Below are positions 1-9,000 of a stretch of 15,319 bases of DNA, one piece after another. Source of the DNA: Verrucomicrobiales bacterium. Its GTDB lineage: Bacteria > Verrucomicrobiota > Verrucomicrobiia > Verrucomicrobiales > Verrucomicrobiaceae. Where the stretch lies: NCBI GenBank assembly GCA_003453085.1, contig DMMK01000589.1, positions 1-15,319 of the forward strand, given 5' to 3'. The notes under the pieces were generated by a model that searched no databases, was not told the DNA's origin, and saw only the letters and a list, made by a program, of their open reading frames with translations. A program made the position numbers and the translations under genes. Position 1 is the first letter of the stretch. Every line of letters starts with the position of its first letter.

Positions 1-87
1 GAAAAAACCGGGTCGGGGACACTGGAAATGCGCGGGGGTGGCAGCCTCAACGAAATCAAGGTGGAAGAAGGCAAACTTCGGGTCCAG
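1..87 (+). repeat. PATR (autotransporter-associated beta-strand) repeat, cut by window edge
   Basis: The first visible residues read KTGSGTLEM followed by a Gly-rich turn and EGKLRVQ. This is the usual K-x-G-x-G-T-L ... G-x-L-x-V pattern of the passenger-associated beta-strand repeat. It shows that the real gene begins upstream of the window. Confidence 0.8.
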
Positions 88-3000
88 TTGGTGGATCTCA
101 ATCCGGCCCCTGGTTCACCCAACATTTCCAACTTGGGCCAAAATGGTTTGACCAGCCTGCGTCTTGCGGGCGGTGTCTTCGAAGTGCGCGGTGCAGCCGA
201 GCAAAACTCAGGTCAGACCTTCGGGGGTTCCCTCTTTGTAGATGAAGGGGCTTCCAAAGTCATTTCCACGAGCGTTTCCGGGTTTGATCCTAACAACCTG
301 AGACTCGGCGCCCAGGCCCGCACCACCACGCTGACACTCATGGGTGGGGAGGAAACGACCAGAGTCGTCCGTGCTTCGGGAGGTACGGTGCATTTTGTAG
401 AAAACCCGGAAACCAATTCCGGTGTCGCCAGCATCGTGTTGAACACCAATCTTTTTGACCGGGCGCAGATTCTGCCATGGGCAGTCTATCAGAATACGGC
501 CGATACGGGCACTCCTGGAGTGAATAACTTCGCTTCCATTTCCTTGACCAGCGCTGGCATTGTCTCTGCAGACTCACAGTTCTTGCACGATCTCGGCAGC
601 TTCTTCATGAATGCCAACAATTGGGGCACAGTGGAGCCAGGGACCACCATTGATGCATCGGAAGGCGGCAATTTCCAGGTTAACTTCACCTCTGGCATCA
701 CGGTGACCACCGGTAGCAAAGTCCTGCAGGTCTCTCCAGTGCAGACGGTCAATTTTGACAGGTTGTTGGTGGGCATGAGCGTTTTTGGTCTCGGCATTCC
801 TGCCGATACGCAGATTGAATCGCTCGATCGCAATACTTTCACCATCACCCTGACGAATGAAGGCACGGGAGACTTTTCCGATACGGCCTATCTCTTTGAA
901 CAGAAGCGCACCTTTTTCGGCCGCGTGGGTCTTGTGGATCCGAGCAAGCCTGAGGATGATTCTGTCAATGCCCAGTTTGGCCGTGACCGCGAACTCAACA
1001 CGCTGCGTTATTACAGTGATGCGGAGAGCACCATCACCATTGATGCGGGCAGCACGATGAGACTTACCTCGGGAGCCATCCTGGTGGCCTCCAACGTCCG
1101 CGGTGGCAGCAAAAACATCCTTGGCCCTGGCAATATTACGGGAGTGGCCGCTGCAGGTGATAGCAGTGATTTTATCATCCATAATTACAATCCGTCTTCG
1201 GCCTTCACCATCGGAGCCAACATTGTGGACAACGTTCTGCGCTTGGAATTGCCACGCGTAGGTTTGCCCGCCCTCGGCGCGGGCAGCATTGAAGCAGGTC
1301 AGACGACCATGAACTCCAACGGATTGGCTTTTCAAATCTTCAACCGCATCCATCCAGGGATGGAAGTGACTGGTCCTGGCCTTCAGGCAGATACCTTTGT
1401 GATCGCTACGGTCACATTGCTGAATCAGATTGTGCTCAGCAAGCCTGCGCTCACCACTCATGTTGACGCGACCTACATCTTCCGTTCTACGACAAACTTT
1501 GTCCAGAGTGGAACAGGCACCACGGTCCTGTCTGGTAACAATGTTTACACGGGCAACACCTTTGTTCACGGCGGCGTCCTGCGCCTGGATTCTGCCACGG
1601 CCGTTCCTGGAGGCATTTCCACTTCGGCTCCCCTTGCCACATCCAGCCACGTCATCGTCAAAGACGGTGTGATCGGTCTGGGGTCGGGAGATTTCACCCG
1701 CAGCCTCGGTACGGCAGCCAATCAGATCGAGTTCAAAGGAAGCGGTGGTTTCGCTGCTTACGGGGCTGATCGTACGGTGAATTTCGGCGGTGCCGGTGCC
1801 CGTCTGCGCTTCGGCAATGACGGATTCGTCACTGACGGCTCTTCTTTGATCCTGGGTGCGGTGGATGCCACCCACAAGGTGACCATCGTCAATCCAATTG
1901 ACCTCGGAAGCTTCAGCCAAGTCGTGCGGGTCAACAATGGTCCTGCTGACATTGAAGGCGAGCTGTCCGGCGCACTTTCCGGGGTGGGCAAGCTCATCAA
2001 ATTTGGCCAGGGCACCCTACGCCTCAGCGGTCAGAGTACCCACACGGGCGGCATTGAGATCGCCGACGGTCGTCTGGTGGTGGCCAATGTGCCGAATGTC
2101 TTGGGACTCGGTGCTGGTGCGGTGTCCCTTGGCACCAGCAACACAAACACTTCGAAAAATGCAGCCATCGAGCTGGCTGTCGAAGGCGGTAATGTGAGCA
2201 AAAACATCAATGTGGGCAATGTCAATTCCCGCGGGCCGAACTGGCTCGCACAGGGAACGGTGGACTCTTCCGCCAGCGAACTGGGGACTCACACCTCCAT
2301 GGCGTTGGTGAATGGTACTCCCGCCATCGCCTATTATGACGCGACCTCACAGGATCTGAAATATGTCCGCGCAGCCGATGCTCGGGGGACCACCTGGCTT
2401 CCCCCTGTGACTCTTGCCTCCCGTGGCGATGTGGGCAAATACCCATCCCTCTCGGTGATTAACGGCACACCTGCTGTCAGTTATTATGACGCCACCAATG
2501 GCACCCTCTGCTACATCCGCTCTACTGATAACAGCGGCGTTTTCTGGGCCGCCAGCATCATTGCGGATTCTAGCCCTGTCAGCGCCATCGGCATCCAGTC
2601 GGATGGCAAGATTGTCGTGGGTGGAACTTTCACGGAATTTGATGGTGTGGCCCAGACCCGCCTGGCACGTTTCAGCAGCACTGGCGTGCTGGAAACCGAA
2701 TTCAATGTCACGGTGAATGGTGAAGTTCGCGCGATTGTCATCCAGTCGGATAACAGCATCATCATTGCAGGTGATTTCGACAAAGTAAAAGGCAGTGGTG
2801 TGGGGCAAACCGAAACCATTCGTAACAACATCGCCCGTCTCTCCAGTGCTGGGGCGCTGGATGCTGGTTACAATCCAAATGCGGACAACACCGTCCGCAC
2901 GCTGCTTCTGCAGCCGGATGGCAGTCTGCTGGTGGGTGGCCTGTTCACCAACATTGGTGGTGGGGGGCGCAATCGTCTCGCTCGCCTCACGACTGCGGGT

Positions 3001-6000
3001 GTGGCAGATGCCTTCAACCCGAATGTGGACAATGAAATTTTCGCCCTGGCTCTCGAAGCCGATGGCAGCGTGCTTTTGGGCGGCAGCTTCCTGAACGTCG
3101 GGGGCCAGTCCCGCAACCGTCTTGCCCGAGTCAATTCGGCGGGCGTCCTCCAGGCCTTTAACCCGAATGCCAACAACATCGTGCGCGGCATCGTAGTGGC
3201 CGGCGATGGCAATATCTATGTGGGCGGCCTTTTCAGCACCCTGGTCGGCACAGGCTCTGGCACCACTTACACCCGTAACCGTCTGGCCAGACTGCTGCCT
3301 GATGGCAAAGTGGACTTCACTTATGGGTTGGAAGTGAATGCCGAAGTCCGGAGCATGCGTCTCCTGGCCAGCGGCAAGATCGCTGTGCTGGGTATCTTCT
3401 CAGGCGTTGGTCAGACGCCTGTGAGTTTCCTCGCCAACCTGAATACGGATGGTTCGGTGGACACATCTTTCGTTCCAAATCCCGACTATGAAGTCCGGGC
3501 CATTGCCCAGCAGCCGGATGGCAAGTTGGTTGTTGGTGGTGTGTTTAGCAACATCGGCGGAGGCACGCAGCACATGCTGGGCCGTCTTAACACAGACGGC
3601 ACCCAGGATGTGAGCTTCCTCCGCAAGGTGAATGACCGTGGCCAGTTCACTTCCTTGGCTTCAGCCAACATTGGTTCTCCGATTATCGGGGTTCCTGCCA
3701 TTGCTTACTATGATGTCGCCCAGAGCGATCTTCGTTACACTCGTGCCACGGATGTCAACGGCACCGTTTGGGTTCCCTCCCGGAGGCTGGATGGCGCGGG
3801 TGGTTTCAACATCGGCGAAGGCATATCTATGAAGACCGCCAATATCGGTGGTGACATCATTGTGGAAAATACGACCAATGGCACGGCCACCATCACCACG
3901 CTTTCGAACCTGGGCAACCCTGCTATCGCTTACTACGATCAGCAGAATGGCAACTTGAAATACATCCTCTCCTATGACTCTGCCGGTGATGCCTGGAGTA
4001 CGCCAGAAATCCTGCAGAACATCGGCACTGGCGGTGGCCATCTCTCGCTGGAAATCGTCAATGGGTTCCCCGGCATTGCCTACTACAAGAGCACGAATAA
4101 TCCTCCAACTTCTCCCCGTGGTCTCTATTATATCCACGCCACCCATGTCGGTGGGCTTACCAGCAACTTTGGCGCTGGCGTGACGCAGCCTATCGCCGGC
4201 GTTTCTTTCGAGCCAGCCTTTGGAAATCCTATATTGCTCGACAGCGGCAATGCAGCATCGCCTGGCCAGGACATCGTTGGTCATTATCCTAGCCTCACTG
4301 TCGTCAACGGTCAGCCTACCACGGCTGCAGGCTCGCCAGCGGTGGCCTACTATGATGCCACGCACAAAGACCTCAAATATGTACGGTCCAACACGGCTTC
4401 GGGCACGCCCACAGGCAGTTGGGGCCAGCCGATCATTGTCGTGAATTCGGAGAACGATGTCGGTCGCTACACCAGCATGATCATGACAGATGGAGTTCCC
4501 GGCATCAGCTATCAGGACTTCAATGAGGAACTCGACGAGCGTCGTTTGAAATTTGTCCATCTGACGGATGCTTCCGGCTATTCCAAGCTGACCTTCACTG
4601 ACGATACCACCCTGTCTGGGGGGATGAACCTGGAAGGCATGGCCATTGTCTCTCCTGAAAGTGGCAGCACGGTCACGGTCACCGGTGCCCTTACAGGTTC
4701 TGGCGGCTTCCGCCTCAATACCGACGGCACGCTAGTCATCAACAGCTCGAACAACAACTTTGGCGGCGGCCTGGGCGAGCAGGACAATGGCAGTGCACGC
4801 GTGGTCATTCGCACGGGCAACCTCCTACTGGGCAGCAGTACCGCGCTGGGTATCAATACCAGCGGCATCAACAATCCTCCTTGGCATGGCCGGGTGGACC
4901 TGGGTGACAGAAACGGCAACCCGTTCCTCACCAATCCGCAGATCACCGTTCTGCGTGCGACCTCCGGCACCAGCGTGCTGGCTGGTGGCGGCTCTTTCGA
5001 TGCCGGGCTGGGCGCGGGCACCTTTGTGAATGTGGCCAATGTGGTGGACGGCTTCACCTTCACCACCAACGAGAACAACAGTCTGGTTCTGGTGAAGGAC
5101 GAGCTGGCCAATCCGGAACGCAACGGCGTTTACCTCGTAAACATCCCGAATGGCCAGCCTGCTGGCACCATGAATCTTGTCCGTGCACCCGCCCTGGATG
5201 ACTTGAATGAATTTGTCTATGGCACCAAGGTGGGCGTCCAGGCAGGCAGTGAAGCCAACGAGATTTACTTCCTCGCAACGTTGGTGAAGACGGTGAACGC
5301 TTCGCCCGTGCTTTGGGCCCAGATCCTCACGGTGGATCGCGCCACCACTGGCTTTAGCCTGACCCGTGCAAAAGGCCGTTTCGACGCTACGCATAACGGT
5401 CTCTTCAGCAACGCTGGTGGCCCTGGCGCTTTTGTGGAAATCGACACCACCATTGATGGTCGCACTTTCACGGAAGCCGATGTCGGCACCTTGATTTTGG
5501 TCAAGGATGAACTGGAGAATCCCGGCTGGAACGGTGTCTATCAGGTCATTTACAGTTCCGGCCTCCAGGTGGATGGCACCATGAACCTGGTTCGCGCACC
5601 GGAGATGGATCAACTGGCCGAACTGACCTATGGCACCCAGGTCCGGGTGGCCAACGGCACGGATGCAGGTGAGGCTTATTTCCTGGCCAGCCAGGTCAGT
5701 GATTTGAACAATTCAGCTGTCCTCTGGACTCGCGATGTTGCGGATGGAGATCTCTCCCTGCGCACCGCCGTCAGCGGCCTGACCATTTCTCAGGCGATTG
5801 ATGTCAATGCCCGCCAGGGTGCTGGAAGCATGAGCCTTGGCTCTGCCACTTCCATGACCACAGGCAATGCCACCTTTACAGGTGACATCACCCTCCGGGA
5901 TAACCAGACGAGGGTCGCCGAAATTCAGAAGCTGAATCTCGACTCCAACATCCTCTCTGGCTATGGAGTCAGCATCAATGGCAACATCACAGAAGCCCGC

Positions 6001-9000
6001 GGCACAGCTGGGTCGGACATCAATGGTCCCCTTCCTGCCGATTCTCTATCGCTGGTGAAGACAGGGACGGGCGTCGTCACCCTGCGCGGCAACAACAGCA
6101 CCTTCCATGGCGGCGTGAGCGTCAATGAGGGCACCCTGCTGGTGATGAACACCAATGTGACCACGGGCTCTGCCACGGGCACCGGCACCGTCCGGGTCAA
6201 TGCAGGGGCAGTCCTGGGTGGCATCGGCCGCATCGGGGGCCCTGTGGAACTGGTGGGCACGGGCACCGGAATCGAAACTCGCGCTACACTGCGCATCGGT
6301 GATCCGACCGTCACCTCTCCTGAGGAAAAACTAACCCTCGGCGGTCCTTTGACTGTGGGGGCCAACTCCGTGGTCGAATTCACCCTCGGCGCTAACTACC
6401 TCACCAAGCTGGCGGGCACTTCCGTAAACATCACAGAAACCGGACGTTTGCTGGTGCAGTTGGCCGCTGGCTACGACCCTGCAATCAACACCTCGTTTGA
6501 TATTCTCGATCTGACAGGATCTCTCACCTTCGGTCCTGGGAACCTCTCGGATTACGTGAAGCTTCCTGGACAGTATCTGTGGGATACTTCCACCCTGCTC
6601 AGCCAAGGCGTGATTCGCATCACCGGCCTGACTGACGATGTGGAAATCATCGCCCCGCCTGCGGCTATCGCCGTCAACCCGGGTCTCGGCACCATCGTGA
6701 ACTTCAGTGTCACGGTCGCTGGCAGCCCTGAGTTTGTCTATCAGTGGCAGAGAACATATGAGGAAGGTCCCGTATTTCAGGAAGATCTGTTCGAAAATAT
6801 TGGTAGCCCTGTGCGCACCAGTCAGTTGACCAATACATTCTCAAAAACGGGTATCTTTGAAGTCGATGAAGCTTTCTACCGCGTGGTAGTCACGAACGGT
6901 GAAGGCTCTTTCATGGACGCAAGCATTCCTGTGAAGTTGACCGTAAACGATCCTCCGAAAATTGCGGTGCAGCCTCTGCCACAATCGGCCAATCCGAATG
7001 GCTCTGTCAGCTTCTCCGTGCAGCTTGATTTGATCAACGGCGGGCCGCCTCCCTATGCTTTCCAATGGAGACGCGGTACGACGAACATCAACTCTGGCGG
7101 TCGTTTCACCGTGACCTCGGATGCACAGACAGGCTCCTCCACCCTGACCATCACCGGATTGCTGGAAAGTGATGAGGACAGCAATTACAACGTCGTCCCG
7201 AGCAATCTGGCTGGCAACGGCCCTGTGAGCAACCTGGTGTCACTCACCGTTAACAATCCGGTGGTCATCACCTCCCCGCCTACTTCGGTGCAGGTGAGCA
7301 CGGGCGATATCGCCTTCTTCCGTGTGATCGCCACAGGCACGCCGACCCTGACCTACCAATGGCAGCGTCGCGAGGCAGGCGGTGTCTTTGCAAACATCCC
7401 TGGCGAGACGGCCAACACCTTGAGGATCACTGGCATCACCAATGATGACAATGGCGACGAAGTGCGGGTCGAAGTCACCAACTCGGTCGGCACTGTTCCT
7501 AGCGGCGTGGCCTCCATCTCGGTGGTGGAAGGTGTGCCAAACATTCAGCTTCAGCCTGAATCCTACACGCTGGTGCAGGGTGAAAACCTGGAACTCATCA
7601 CCCGCGTGGGCGGTGCCCAGACGGGCCGCACCGTGGTGTGGAAGCGCAACAAAGGCGCCATCAAGCTAGGCGACACTGTCGTTGGCGGCGTCACCTCGAA
7701 GATCTCCGTCACGGAAGAGCTGGATGGCACCGTGCTGGTTTCCACTCTGCGGATCCAGAACATCACCCCAGCGCTTGCCGGGGAATTCACCGTCGAGGCC
7801 AAAAACGTGAACGTCACCAAACCTACCCTCTCGGTTCCTGGAACAGGGCAGGTGGTGGTGGCCTCCAACCCTAACGTCAATCTGCCGGCCTCCAACAAAC
7901 CCAAAACAAAGGTCTCCATGACGGTCCTTGCCATGGGACCGAAGGGTGTGACCATTGGTTACAAATGGAAGAGATTGGTGAACAGTGTGTTTGTAGACAT
8001 CCCTACAGAGGATCTGCTGGACTTCACTGGCGTCACGACCAAGACCCTGACCATCAACAACGTTGAAGTGGCAGACCGTGGCACCTATGCCTGCGAGATC
8101 ACTGGTGTCGGAAATCTTCCTATTATCATGGCAGGTACTCATCACCTGAAAGTTTACACGGAAGGCGCAGACCTGGAAGAAATCGAATTTCCGTTCGCCA
8201 TGGTCGGGTCGGATTTCGAATACCAGATCCCTGTGGACTTCGGTGTGGACGGTTCCAAAACACCCGTCAGCTACACGGCAGCTCCTCTGCCTGCTGGGCT
8301 GAAGCTGGATCCTAAGACTGGCAAAATTACCGGTCGCCCCACCAAGGCTGGCGCTATCACGGTCAAAGTTTCGGCCATCAATGCTTTGGGCACCTCCAAA
8401 ACCGATCCGATCAATCCAGTTCTGACCGTGCAGGCCATTCCTGAAGGGGCTGTGGGTGTCTTCGCGGGCTGGATTCCACGGGATGAACTCAATGGCGAAC
8501 TCGGCGGCCGCTTCGACATGACGGTCACAGCCCTGGGAACCTTCTCGGGCAAAGTCACACTCGGGGGCAATATTCACGCCTTCAAAGGCATCCTCGACAT
8601 TGATCTCGATCCTGACACGGGTGTGCCGCTGCCACCGAATGCCACGATCACGATTGCACGCACGGGCAAGCCTGTGCCGCCACCGCTGACGCTGACGTTC
8701 ACTTTGAATCCTGACCAGAATCGTTTGGCTTCGGCTTCCCTGAGCACGACGGTCCAGCAGGAAGTGGATGGTCAGATCGAATTTGTGGACCTGGAGGTCG
8801 CCTTCACTGGCTGGCGCAACAAGTGGTCCAAGAACCTGCCGGCCAATCCGTATCTCAACGAGCTGGCCGTGTCTGATTCACCGATCGAAAAACCTCCTGT
8901 TTCTGGTTACTACACCTTTGCCCTCATGCCTCCGGATGCGTCGGCTGACACGATTCCTCAGGGCGACAGCTACGCTTCCTTCACGGTGAATGCGCTGGGT

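Noticed and set aside
28..30. ATG at 28 as the start of the giant gene
   Set aside because: The same frame is open to base 1 and already encodes a PATR motif (KTGSGTLEM) across this Met. There is no signal peptide or ribosome binding site, so the gene clearly begins upstream.
574..1920. Long open frame on the minus strand (448 codons)
   Set aside because: It lies wholly antisense to repeat-rich coding sequence. Its product is low in recognisable motifs and looks like reverse-complemented codons of the plus-strand gene. Similar antisense frames at 3661-4560, 7666-8577 and 14339-15229 were rejected for the same reason.
2578..3636. Possible CRISPR or DNA tandem repeat
   Set aside because: The periodicity is at protein level with a unit of 48-56 codons. 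The DNA copies differ at many synonymous sites and there are no conserved short repeats with unique spacers.
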